This document shows, piece after piece, positions 35,766 through 43,910 of a stretch of DNA of 64,000 nucleotides. Numbering within the stretch: the first letter of the stretch is position 1; the number at the start of each line of letters is the position of its first letter. A program made the position numbers and the translations under genes. Under the pieces are notes generated by a model, which saw nothing but the letters and a program-made list of their open reading frames with translations, did not search any database and was not told the origin of the DNA. Origin of the DNA: Bog-159 sp049511415 (GTDB lineage Bacteria > Acidobacteriota > Terriglobia > Bryobacterales > Bryobacteraceae); the NCBI GenBank assembly GCA_049511415.1, contig JBEKYC010000014.1, positions 1-64,000 on the forward strand. The letters run 5' to 3'.

Positions 35766-36629
35766 ATGAAATCTTTAGCAAAGATCCTTTTGCCGGTCGA
35801 TTTTTCGGAACGCTCGCTGGGCGCCGCGCACTACGCCCGAACCCTGGCCGAACGTTTCGGCTCCGAGTTGATTTTGTTGCACGTGCTGACTCCGCCGCAT
35901 TATGAGTTCGGAGCGCTGGAAGTCGGCGGGTCCATGTTGACGGAGTTGTACGCCAATCGCGGCGCTCAGGTTGAGAAAGAGCTGGAGACGTTTCTGGCCG
36001 GCGAATTACACGGTCTGGAAGCCCGCCGCGTGGTGCTCGAAGGCGATCCCGCGCGGCAGATCGTCGACTATGCCCACGACCAGAATGTCGGCCTGATCGT
36101 GATGCCCACGCACGGCTATGGTCCCTTCCGCCAGTTTATTCTGGGGTCCATCACCGCCAAGGTCCTGCACGACGCGGATTGTCCTGTTTGGACCGGCGTG
36201 CATCTGGAGGATTCGCCGGCCGCCGGCCCCATCGCGCTTCGTCACATTCTGTGCGCCGTCGATCTGGGCCCGCAGAGTTGCAAGACGCTGACCTGGGCCA
36301 TTGAGATGCAGAAAGAGTTTGGCGCGTCTCTGACCGTGCTTCACGCCATGCCCGCCGCGCCCGGCACTCACGATGACGGCCACTGGCGGCACGAAATCGA
36401 AATGGCCGCCCGCTCTGACCTGGCGCGCCTTCTGCAACGCTTCGGCGCCCAGGCGGACCTCGTCCTCGACGCCGGCGACCCGCCTAAAGTCGTTTGCGAT
36501 CGGGCCGCCCGCGGTCATGCGGATCTGCTGGTAATCGGACGTGGTTCGGCCGCCGGCGTCTTCGGTCGCCTGCGCACCAACGCCTACGCCATCATCCGGC
36601 AGTCACCTTGCCCGGTCTCCAGCGTCTGA
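35766..36629 (+). CDS. Tandem-domain universal stress protein
   Basis: 287 residues with two UspA-type domains (1-140 and 155-287). The first opens with AKILLPVDFSERSLGAAHYA and has the nucleotide-binding-like segment LIVMPTHGYGPFRQFILGSI; the second opens with RHILCAVDLGPQSCKTLTWA and ends LVIGRGSAAGVFGRLRTNAY. The second glycine motif is degenerate. It follows the NapC/NirT stop by seven bases, so it is the last gene of the operon. Its presence suggests the operon is expressed under stress or respiratory limitation. The protein is cytoplasmic. Confidence 0.9.
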   Translation: MKSLAKILLPVDFSERSLGAAHYARTLAERFGSELILLHVLTPPHYEFGALEVGGSMLTELYANRGAQVEKELETFLAGELHGLEARRVVLEGDPARQIVDYAHDQNVGLIVMPTHGYGPFRQFILGSITAKVLHDADCPVWTGVHLEDSPAAGPIALRHILCAVDLGPQSCKTLTWAIEMQKEFGASLTVLHAMPAAPGTHDDGHWRHEIEMAARSDLARLLQRFGAQADLVLDAGDPPKVVCDRAARGHADLLVIGRGSAAGVFGRLRTNAYAIIRQSPCPVSSV

Positions 36630-36646
36630 AAAGCCGCGCGCGGTTC

Positions 36647-36673
36647 CGCGAAGCGCTTCAACCTCGCTTCGCG
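36647..36673. terminator. Hairpin between the convergent operon end and hemD
   Basis: CGCGAAGCG at 36647-36655 pairs perfectly with CGCTTCGCG at 36665-36673 (nine base pairs, nine-base loop), overlapping the 3' end of the minus-strand gene. There is no T-run, so it is either a Rho-dependent boundary or just a stable hairpin that blocks convergent reading. Confidence 0.4.
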
Positions 36674-37479
36674 CGCAGAATCTCTTCCGCCCGCCCGGCA
36701 GTCTCTTGCACCAGGAATCCCATCTTGGGATGCGATGGCTCCAGGTCGGCCTTTATCCCCGCCTCGTCCAGCGCCTCGCTGGTGGTGGGACCGATCGAGC
36801 CGATCACCATCTGCGCCAGCGCGGCGCGGGCCGCATCCGCGATTCCTTCTTCCGCCGCCACTCGCAGCAGATGCTCGATCTGAATCGATGTGGTGAAGAG
36901 TGCCACTTCGAAATCGCCCGCCGCCAGTCGCCGCGCCGCGGCGCGTAGCGGTCCGGTGTCTTCCGGCAGATCCCATTGGTACACGCGTATGCTCGTCACC
37001 TCGGCGCCCCGCTCCCGCAGAGCATCCAGTAACTCCACGTTGGAGCGGCCGTATTCCTGCACCGCGATCCTCCGCTCCGGCCGGTCCGCGATAGCCGCCA
37101 GCAACTCCCGCCAGGTATTCGGCTCCGGCACATTGACCGTCACCGGCGCCTCCAGCCCCCGCAGAACGGCTGCGGGCTTGGGCCCCCGGGCCACTACTGT
37201 CATACGCCGTAAAGCCTCCGCGAACCGTCCCCCCGGGTAGCGCTCCGCCAAGGTCTGGTTCAGCAGCCGGGTGCCCACCCCTGTGAGCAGAATCATCATT
37301 TCGAACTCGCCCGCAAAGAGACGTTCCGCAAACCGGAAGATCTCTTCCTTCCATGCCAGCGGCGCTTCGCGCATGGAAGGCGCTACCACCGCGTCTCCGC
37401 CCTGTTTGCGGATCAATTCGCCTATCTCCGTGGAGCGGCGGCTCTCCAGCGACAGAACCCGCATGCCGTGGAACGACAT
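36658..37479 (-). CDS. hemD: Uroporphyrinogen-III synthase-like protein
   Basis: 273 residues of the HemD fold, which has two Rossmann-like domains. Typical blocks are MRVLSLESRRSTEIGELIRK, the substrate-pocket MMILLTGVGTRLLNQTL, VVARGPKPAAVLRG, RIAVQEYGRSNVELLDALRE, VALFTTSIQIEHLLRVAAE and IGSIGPTTSEALDEAGIKAD. The enzyme closes hydroxymethylbilane into uroporphyrinogen III, the precursor of haem and sirohaem. GGGGAG lies four bases before the ATG. It is 10 bases downstream of the GAF gene and convergent with the cytochrome operon. The rest of the haem pathway is elsewhere. Some members of this family in such contexts are regulatory rather than catalytic. Confidence 0.85.
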   Translation of the reverse strand: MSFHGMRVLSLESRRSTEIGELIRKQGGDAVVAPSMREAPLAWKEEIFRFAERLFAGEFEMMILLTGVGTRLLNQTLAERYPGGRFAEALRRMTVVARGPKPAAVLRGLEAPVTVNVPEPNTWRELLAAIADRPERRIAVQEYGRSNVELLDALRERGAEVTSIRVYQWDLPEDTGPLRAAARRLAAGDFEVALFTTSIQIEHLLRVAAEEGIADAARAALAQMVIGSIGPTTSEALDEAGIKADLEPSHPKMGFLVQETAGRAEEILRAKRG

Positions 37480-37489
37480 AACGCTCCCC

Positions 37490-37996
37490 TCAGGCGGGCG
37501 TCCGGCCGCCGGCGCGCCGGACCTCCAGCAGCAACACCGCCTCTTTGGCCAGTTGCTTCAGCTCCGCGGCCTGCTCCGGCGTTAACTCGCGCGGCTTCTG
37601 ATCCAGGACGCAAAGGGTGCCTAGCGCCAGGCCCTCCGGCGAACGCAGCGGCACCCCCGCATAAAACCGGATGCGGGCTTCACCCGTCACCAGCGGATTG
37701 TCCGCGAACCGCTCATCGGACCATGCATCGGACGTCACATACAAATCGTCCTGGCAGACCGCATGCGCGCAGAATGACGTTTCGCGTGGTGTCTGCCGCA
37801 GCTTCAATCCGCTAGTTGACTTGAACCATACGCGGTCCCGGTCCACGAAGGACAGCAGGCTGATGGGCGTCCCGCAGACCTGCGCCGCCCGGCTGGTGAT
37901 CTCGTCGTATAAGACCTCCGGCGCCGTGTCCAGGATGTCATACTGCCGCAACAACTCCAAACGCGCATGCTCGTTTAGCGGGACAGGTGGTTTCAT
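37490..37996 (-). CDS. GAF-domain sensor protein
   Basis: 168 residues. The N-terminus NEHARLELLRQYDILDTAPE is the typical lead-in of a stand-alone GAF domain; the domain covers about residues 28-155 (ISLLSFVDRDRVWFKSTSGL, TSFCAHAVCQDDLYVTSDAW, RFYAGVPLRSPEGLALGTLC). There is no output domain, so it must act on a partner or be a fragment of a former histidine kinase or cyclase. It is transcribed with hemD. The cysteines at FCAHAVC could respond to redox state, but this is inference. Confidence 0.82.
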   Translation of the reverse strand: MKPPVPLNEHARLELLRQYDILDTAPEVLYDEITSRAAQVCGTPISLLSFVDRDRVWFKSTSGLKLRQTPRETSFCAHAVCQDDLYVTSDAWSDERFADNPLVTGEARIRFYAGVPLRSPEGLALGTLCVLDQKPRELTPEQAAELKQLAKEAVLLLEVRRAGGRTPA

Positions 37997-38169
37997 CGGA
38001 TTTATCTAATTATAGGAGACTGCAACCGGTTCGGCGGCCATCATTTCAAGGTGGTCGGCGGCGGCCGATAACGCTGACCGGTCGGAGTCTCTCTTGAATC
38101 CGATAACGGTACGTATGGAACTTACTCGTTGCGCTTAGCACGATAAGTGACTTAGGACGCCGCTGCCCA

Positions 38170-38690
38170 CTGTTCTTGCTCGATCGATTCCTGGCCAAAT
38201 CCGGCGCGCGTCAGAATACTACGCGGGACGTCTTCGGCACGCCCCCTTCGCCGCGCCAATTCGGGGCGCGCCAGATCCGGCTGATTGTAGGAACATACTG
38301 GAACCAGGCATGGCTGGCATGGCCGTGCAGTTCGTCCTTGTGCCCCAGGCCGTCCGGGTGCGGCAGCATGATCGAGTAACGCATTGGCGAGCCTTGGGTT
38401 TGCGTCGCTATCAATTCGCGCACCATGCTCGGAAACGCCGCCACACCCGTGACGCTGGCCACCACGAACTGCATCGTGTGGCCGCTCTCTCCGTCGAATA
38501 AGAGACGCCCCTTGGCCAGTCTAGGCAGCCGCCAGCCCGATGGTGACGTACTGGCCGGGTGAAAATGCCACTCGCTCCTCCGGGGCGAGCCGCATCACCC
38601 ACAACTCCAAGCTCACTGCGCGCCTGGATAGAACCATCGCCTCCACATGCGCCGCATTTGCCTCCCACCGATTGTATGCGCCCGCCGGAA
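38170..38690 (-). pseudogene. Decayed ferredoxin-NADP reductase-like gene
   Basis: Three minus-strand frames in succession read like one reductase. Frame one (about 38690-38521) has VLSRRAVSLELWVMRLAPEE and VAFSPGQYVTIGL, the FAD-binding RxYS-type entry region, then a stop. Frame two (about 38515-38211) has GHTMQFVVASVTGVAAFPSM, VRELIA and YVPTISRIWRAPNWRGEGG, which are the NADP-binding TGVAPF and PTVSRP..P.W.GE blocks of this family. A third frame continues with RAEDVPRSILTRAGFGQES. Frameshifts and lost segments leave no complete gene. It lies seven bases beyond the end of the MFS gene. Confidence 0.7.
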
Positions 38691-38696
38691 GCCGGC

Positions 38697-39995
38697 TCAA
38701 TCGGGTGGCTGACTAGATCGCGCGTGGGGGATTCCCCGTCCCAATTCCGTCTCCGGGTTCACCAGCAGCCATGCCAGGGACCCCGCCGCGCACAGCACCG
38801 CTGCCACCAGAAAAGACGCCGTCCAACTGAATTGCCGCGCGATCAGCGGCGTCAGTGAAGCGGTCACGATCCCCCCGATTTGGCCGACCATATTCATGAC
38901 GCCGGATACCGATCCCGCCGAGGCGCCCGCCATATCCGCCGTGACCGACCAGAACGAGCTTTGCGAAAGATACAGGGCGCCGGCCCCGCCGGCTAGCACC
39001 ACGCTGGCCAGCCTGGCGCTCTCCACTTGGGTTCCCAAGGCGATGAAAACGGCCGCCAGCGCGATCCCCGCTACCGCTACGCCGCACCTTCCCACACGCC
39101 TGCCGTAACGCTCGGTCAGCACATCGCTGATGCGCCCGCCCAACGGAGAGCAGACGGCCATCGCCAGAAATGGCAGCGTCGAGTAATACGAGCTCGACTT
39201 CAGGTCCAGCCCGCGCACCTTGCTGAGATAGATGAAGAACCAGGCGAAGAATATCCAGGCGGCGTAGCCGTAGGCGAAGTAACTCCCGGCAATGGCCCAA
39301 ACGTCCTTGCTGCCGAAAATCGTGCGCCACGGAAGTGCATGGCCGATCTCCAGTTCCGAGGGTCGCTCGGGCAACCCTCGCTCGATGTGCGCGATCTCGC
39401 GCTTTGAGATCCATGGGTGCTGGTCCGGGCGGTCTCGCGCGATCCAATACCACACCAGTCCAGCCGCCAGGCCGATGACTGCGCTGATCCAAAACGAGGC
39501 CCGCCATCCATAGCCCAGCACGATGTGGGTCACCAGCGGCGGCGTGATTCCAGCCCCCGCGCCCACCCCCGCGAAAATTAAGCCGTTCGCCAGGCCCCGT
39601 TCTTCCGAGGGTATCCAGTTTGCGACCAGCCGATTCGAAGCCGGAAACATGACCGCCTCGCCCGCTCCCAGCGCGAAGCGTACCGCCATAAGAACCAGCA
39701 GTACCCCACTCAAGCCCGCCGGCACCATGGCGGTCAGCGCCGTGAAAACGCCCCACCACAGGGTGCCCAGCGTCAAAATCAAGCGTGGTCCGAAGCGGTC
39801 GGCCAGGCGGCCCGCCGGAGCTTGCAAGAGAGCGTATCCCACCAGGAATACGCTGAATACCGGACCGAGCTGCACGTCGCTGATGTGAAAGTCCTGCTGG
39901 ATGAACCGGGCGGCGATGGAAATGTTGACGCGGTCGAGAAAAGAGACCGCGCTGATCGTGAAGATCCAGAAAATCAAGAGCCAGCGAATCCGCAT
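38697..39995 (-). CDS. MFS transporter, anion:cation symporter (sugar-acid) type
   Basis: 432 residues from the ATG at 39995, which starts right before the first membrane helix; the frame is open to 40067. Twelve membrane helices are visible. Family marks are NISIAARFIQQDFHISDVQL and FVGYALLQAPAGRLADRFG-like (loop 2-3, GRLADRFGPR), and FGAGEA-like FALGAGEAVMFPASNRLVAN, which is characteristic of the ACS family that takes up hexuronates, glucarate or galactarate. Transport is driven by the proton gradient across the inner membrane. No catabolic gene is next to it, so the substrate is unproven. Confidence 0.85.
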   Translation of the reverse strand: MRIRWLLIFWIFTISAVSFLDRVNISIAARFIQQDFHISDVQLGPVFSVFLVGYALLQAPAGRLADRFGPRLILTLGTLWWGVFTALTAMVPAGLSGVLLVLMAVRFALGAGEAVMFPASNRLVANWIPSEERGLANGLIFAGVGAGAGITPPLVTHIVLGYGWRASFWISAVIGLAAGLVWYWIARDRPDQHPWISKREIAHIERGLPERPSELEIGHALPWRTIFGSKDVWAIAGSYFAYGYAAWIFFAWFFIYLSKVRGLDLKSSSYYSTLPFLAMAVCSPLGGRISDVLTERYGRRVGRCGVAVAGIALAAVFIALGTQVESARLASVVLAGGAGALYLSQSSFWSVTADMAGASAGSVSGVMNMVGQIGGIVTASLTPLIARQFSWTASFLVAAVLCAAGSLAWLLVNPETELGRGIPHARSSQPPD

Positions 39996-40374
39996 GGAAT
40001 AACAATCATAGGGGAAAGGCAGGCGGCGTGTGAGGTTCACCGGGACTGGCCGGTCCGCCAGTCCCATGAGTCACTTTTTTTTTGGCTTATCTTGACGAAT
40101 GGGATACAAAATGGGTATCATGCGCCCCAGGATCTTGTATTCGTGGGGACGTCTACAAGCTAGTAATTCAAAAGGGGTGCTATGGGTACTCAAACGAAGG
40201 TAACCTCCTGTTCGATAGCTATCTTTCTAATGGCCGTTCGATCCGTCGAGCTGCAGTCGACGAGACCTGTGTCGCCCACATATTGAATTACCACGAAGTC
40301 TCACTGAACGAATAGAAACTGAGGGCCAGTTTACCGCCGTCAGCGGCACGCGCAGCAAAAACCAAGGGGGGTTC
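39996..40374. other. Intergenic region between divergent MFS and arylsulfotransferase genes
   Basis: About 380 bases with no supported gene. On the plus strand TTGACG (40092-40097) and TATCAT (40116-40121) are 18 bases apart and could be a sigma-70-type promoter for the gene at 40375, with a leader of about 245 bases. No riboswitch fold was recognised in the leader. An eight-base T-run occurs at 40075-40082. Confidence 0.4.
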
Positions 40375-43300
40375 ATGAGGGAAGTGCAGTCGAAATTTAA
40401 GCGGATCAAGACAACGGCAATTGGCTTAGCAGCCGCGATTCTGAGTTTGGCGGCGCAGCCGGTTTGGGCGCAGTGCACGCTGCCGACGGTGACGCTCACC
40501 GGTGGCACTAACGCTGATCCAAACGAGACCATTGTGCTCAACAATTTCACCCCTGATACCAGCACGCTGGCCGGGGATATCATCGCGACGAATCTCTCCG
40601 CGGTGGAGCAGTGGTCCGACTGCGCCAAGCTGACCTACACACGTCCCGCCAGCCCCACAACGATTCTGGGAATCCTCGGGGGCAACACCGTCGAGGAGAT
40701 CGGTACCAGCGGCAGCGTCGTCTGGTCGGTGACCATGCAGAGCGTCAACAAACAACTGAAGACGATGAATCAACTGCAGATCATTGACTTCAACCACGAG
40801 GCCATCCGATTGCCGAACGGGTGGACGGCGATGATTGGACACGTGGAGGAGTTGGTCGAGTGCAGCCAATATCCGGCTCAATGTCCCACGGGCCCGACCG
40901 TCGGCAACGATATCGACGTCATGGGGAGCGCGGTAGTGGTGGTCAATTCGGCCGGGACAGTTCAGTGGTATTGGAATCCCTTCGTTCAATTGAGCCTTGC
41001 CCGTCCGGCCGTGCTCGGCGAGACCTGCACGCCGCACACAAATAATGGCGGCTGCCCTGTCAAGCTGGCCCCGGTGGCCAACGATTGGACGCATTCCAAC
41101 TCGCTCTGGTTCGACCCGGTGGACTCCAACCTGGCGATCAGTATCCGCAACCAGGATTGGGTGGTCAAGGTCAATTTCAACAACGGGCTGGGGTCCGGCG
41201 ACATCATCTGGCATCTGGGTAACGAAGGCGATTTCACGCTGGCCCCCACCAGCGTCGTATGGCCGTGGTTCAGCCACCAACATGACGTAACCAGCTTCAC
41301 GCCTGGCATGTACACCATGTTCGACAACGGCAACACGCGCGTTTCACCACCGCCTTTGGGTGTGGGTAGTGGGACCAGCAGGGGACAAGCATACTCGATC
41401 GACGAGGCGGCCCGGACTGCCACACTCACATACAGCCAGACGCTCGACGTGTATTCTCCGGGCTCGGGCACTGCCCAGGTGTTATCGAACGGTAACTATT
41501 GGTTTCTGGCGGGCCGCCCGCTCAACAGCAAGCATGAAGCTTTCAGCGAGGCCGTGGAAGTAACCCCTGGCGGCGTCGTTGTCTACGAGGAGAAATATAC
41601 GGTGAAGCAGTATCGCTCGAGCCGATTCGCGAACCTGTTTACATTCGCTACGCCGTCCCTGATTCTCGGGTGCCCGGCCACATCCGCGCAAGTGGCTGCG
41701 GAATACTCATCCAACTTGAATGCAGCCGGCGGGACGCCGCCCTATTCCTTCCTGGTCCTCGAGGGCGCTTTGCCGCCGGGATTGACGCTGAGCGGCTCGA
41801 CCGGCGCAATCACGGGCGCGCCCAGCATCGCTGGATCGTCTTCCTTCACTGCCCAGGTTTTTGATTCGACGGGTATCGTAACCACGGCCAACTGCGCCAT
41901 CGGCACCGGAGCAACGTCCACTTCCACGGTGCTTTCCGCGACCCCGAATCCGGCCGCTTTTGGTCAAGGCCTCGTCATGACGGCCGAGGTTTCACCCGCG
42001 CCTTCGTCCGGTGTCGTGACGTTCTATGATGGCGTGACGATCGTCGACTCGGCCCCTGTCGTGGGCGGCGCTGCCAGCCTGGCGACGTACTTGCTCCCGT
42101 CTGGATCCGGGACATTGCATGCCGTTTACGAGGGATCGGCTAGTTTTAACAGCAGCAGCTCAGCCCCCGTGTCTGTGGCTGTCCAGGCAGCTCCGGCGAG
42201 TACCTTGCTGCCCGCCGTGCCTTATTCCGCGAGCGGCTCAGGGGCATCCGTCGTCACAGGCGATTTTAATGGCGACGGCATCGCCGATTTCGCCGTCGGC
42301 AGTGGTGGCATCAATGTGTTCCCCGGTAACGGCAATGGCACATTCGGCGCGCCTGTGCTCTCAGCCGCCGGTGCCACTCCAGTAGCTCTTGCGATCGGCG
42401 ATTTCAACGGAGACGGACTGCTGGATCTGGCGGCGGTATATTCGAGTGGCAGCGTGTCGATCCTGTTGGGTGAGGGTGACGGCAGCTTCCAGGCTCCTGT
42501 TAGCTACACGTTGGGGACCAACCCGACGGCGGTGGCGGTAGCCGACTTCAACGGCGACGGCCATGCCGACTTGGCCGTGGCTTACGCGGGCGGCGCCGCA
42601 ATTCTGCTGGGAAATGGCGACGGGACCTTCCGGGCGGCCGTCACGTATGCGGCGGGATCCGGCCCCGCGTCGATTGCGGCGGCTGACTTTAACGGCGATG
42701 GAAAGGCCGACGTAGCTGTGGCCAACGCCGGCGACGGAACCGTAAGCATCCTGCTGGGCAACGGCGATGGCACGCTCCAGCCTGCCATCCCTTATGCGGC
42801 GGGCGCCAGTCCCCAATCACTGGCTGTCGCCGACCTCAACGGAGACGGTTACGCCGATGTCGCGGTGGCGAATTCCACCGCCAACACGGTCAGCGTGCTT
42901 TTCGGTAACGGCAACGGTACGTTGAACCCGCCGGTTACCTACGCCACGGGCATGGTTCCCCGAGCCGTAGCGATTGCCGACGTCAATGGCGACTCCATCC
43001 CCGATCTGGTGACAGCCGATACCGGCGATGGAACCGTTGGCGTGCTGCTCGGGAGCGGCGGAGGCGTCTTCCAAGCCGAGGTTGGTTTTGCCTCGACCAA
43101 CGCTCCGGCCGCATTGGCCGTGGCGAACTTTAACGGAGACAACCGTACCGATATTGTCGCGGTGGGAGGATCCTCGGCCACTGCCGCGGTTCTGCTGGGC
43201 GGGCAGGTGACGCCGAGTGTGACAGTTACCTCGTCCGCGAATCCCGCGAGTCCAGGACAATCGGTGACGTTTACCGCTACCGTGGCGCCGACTGCTCCAT

Positions 43301-43503
43301 CGTTCGCAACACCTACGGGCACAGTGACTTTCTCCGACGGTGGCACAGCGCTGCCTGGCGGCGTGATTCCGCTGAGCGGAGGTTCCGCCAGCTTGAGTGT
43401 CTCGACACTTGGCTCGGGGGCGAATTCGATTGTAGCTTCCTATGGCGGCGACACCAGATTCGCTCCCGCGACTTCCGCGCCTTTGCCCCAGACCGTCGAA
43501 TAG
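40375..43503 (+). CDS. Secreted arylsulfotransferase-like domain fused to Ig and FG-GAP repeats
   Basis: 1042 residues with a run of six G before the ATG and a signal peptide ending near WAQ (residue 33). Residues about 45-430 match arylsulfate sulfotransferases (AssT-like propellers): NHEAIRLPNG (His141), DWTHSNSLWFDPVDSNLAIS (His240), GDIIWHLGNEGDF and FSHQHDVTSFTPGMYTMFDN (His301, His303). AssT uses a histidine to carry the sulfo group. Then come a putative-Ig region (about 440-515), a Big_3_5-like Ig domain (about 515-605), seven DFNGDG-type FG-GAP/VCBS repeats (about 620-945), and another Ig domain to the end. The tail would bind calcium and anchor or extend the enzyme at the surface. 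Whether the enzyme is active is unproven. Confidence 0.8.
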   Translation: MREVQSKFKRIKTTAIGLAAAILSLAAQPVWAQCTLPTVTLTGGTNADPNETIVLNNFTPDTSTLAGDIIATNLSAVEQWSDCAKLTYTRPASPTTILGILGGNTVEEIGTSGSVVWSVTMQSVNKQLKTMNQLQIIDFNHEAIRLPNGWTAMIGHVEELVECSQYPAQCPTGPTVGNDIDVMGSAVVVVNSAGTVQWYWNPFVQLSLARPAVLGETCTPHTNNGGCPVKLAPVANDWTHSNSLWFDPVDSNLAISIRNQDWVVKVNFNNGLGSGDIIWHLGNEGDFTLAPTSVVWPWFSHQHDVTSFTPGMYTMFDNGNTRVSPPPLGVGSGTSRGQAYSIDEAARTATLTYSQTLDVYSPGSGTAQVLSNGNYWFLAGRPLNSKHEAFSEAVEVTPGGVVVYEEKYTVKQYRSSRFANLFTFATPSLILGCPATSAQVAAEYSSNLNAAGGTPPYSFLVLEGALPPGLTLSGSTGAITGAPSIAGSSSFTAQVFDSTGIVTTANCAIGTGATSTSTVLSATPNPAAFGQGLVMTAEVSPAPSSGVVTFYDGVTIVDSAPVVGGAASLATYLLPSGSGTLHAVYEGSASFNSSSSAPVSVAVQAAPASTLLPAVPYSASGSGASVVTGDFNGDGIADFAVGSGGINVFPGNGNGTFGAPVLSAAGATPVALAIGDFNGDGLLDLAAVYSSGSVSILLGEGDGSFQAPVSYTLGTNPTAVAVADFNGDGHADLAVAYAGGAAILLGNGDGTFRAAVTYAAGSGPASIAAADFNGDGKADVAVANAGDGTVSILLGNGDGTLQPAIPYAAGASPQSLAVADLNGDGYADVAVANSTANTVSVLFGNGNGTLNPPVTYATGMVPRAVAIADVNGDSIPDLVTADTGDGTVGVLLGSGGGVFQAEVGFASTNAPAALAVANFNGDNRTDIVAVGGSSATAAVLLGGQVTPSVTVTSSANPASPGQSVTFTATVAPTAPSFATPTGTVTFSDGGTALPGGVIPLSGGSASLSVSTLGSGANSIVASYGGDTRFAPATSAPLPQTVE

Positions 43504-43910
43504 CGCCGGGGGCGTGTATTCGGGCGGGCGGGTGAAATACAGTTCGGCTGCGCGAGCCCGTAATTTGAAGAGGCGGTTTTGACGCCGCCGCGAGGGAGAT
43601 CGGCGCCTCGCAAGAATTGTGGGAATGCACGCACCGGCGGAACTTACTGTAAGCGTGTCCAAATCGCTCGGCTGGGAGAGATAGCTTATAAAGCGACTTA
43701 CTCAGTGAAACAGTATCGCGCGAGCGGGCTTGCCGGCCTCCTGGTATCCCAGTAAACCGGGCGGCTCCTGGACCAGCCCGTATGTCCGGCCCAAATAAGA
43801 CATTCATACCCGGAGCGGAAATGACGGCCCCCCCTTGACAACGGCCTGCAACCATGATTAACCTAGCCCGACGTGCGTCTTCATAAACGCACTACCTCGG
43901 GAGGGGAGAC
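43504..43910. other. Intergenic region before the second receptor gene
   Basis: About 400 bases. It contains the arylsulfotransferase-tail relic (43666-43755) and a TTGACA at 43835-43840 without a convincing -10 box 17 bases on. The ribosome binding site of the next gene is GGGAGG just before 43911. Nothing else is supported. Confidence 0.45.
43666..43755 (+). pseudogene. Relic of an arylsulfotransferase tail
   Basis: One frame reads GEIAYKATYSVKQYRASGLA, then GLLVSQ and a stop. It closely matches YEEKYTVKQYRSSRFANLF in the upstream arylsulfotransferase-like protein (41583-41640). There is no start and no body. It looks like a leftover from a second copy or a partial duplication of the sulfotransferase domain. 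Confidence 0.5.
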
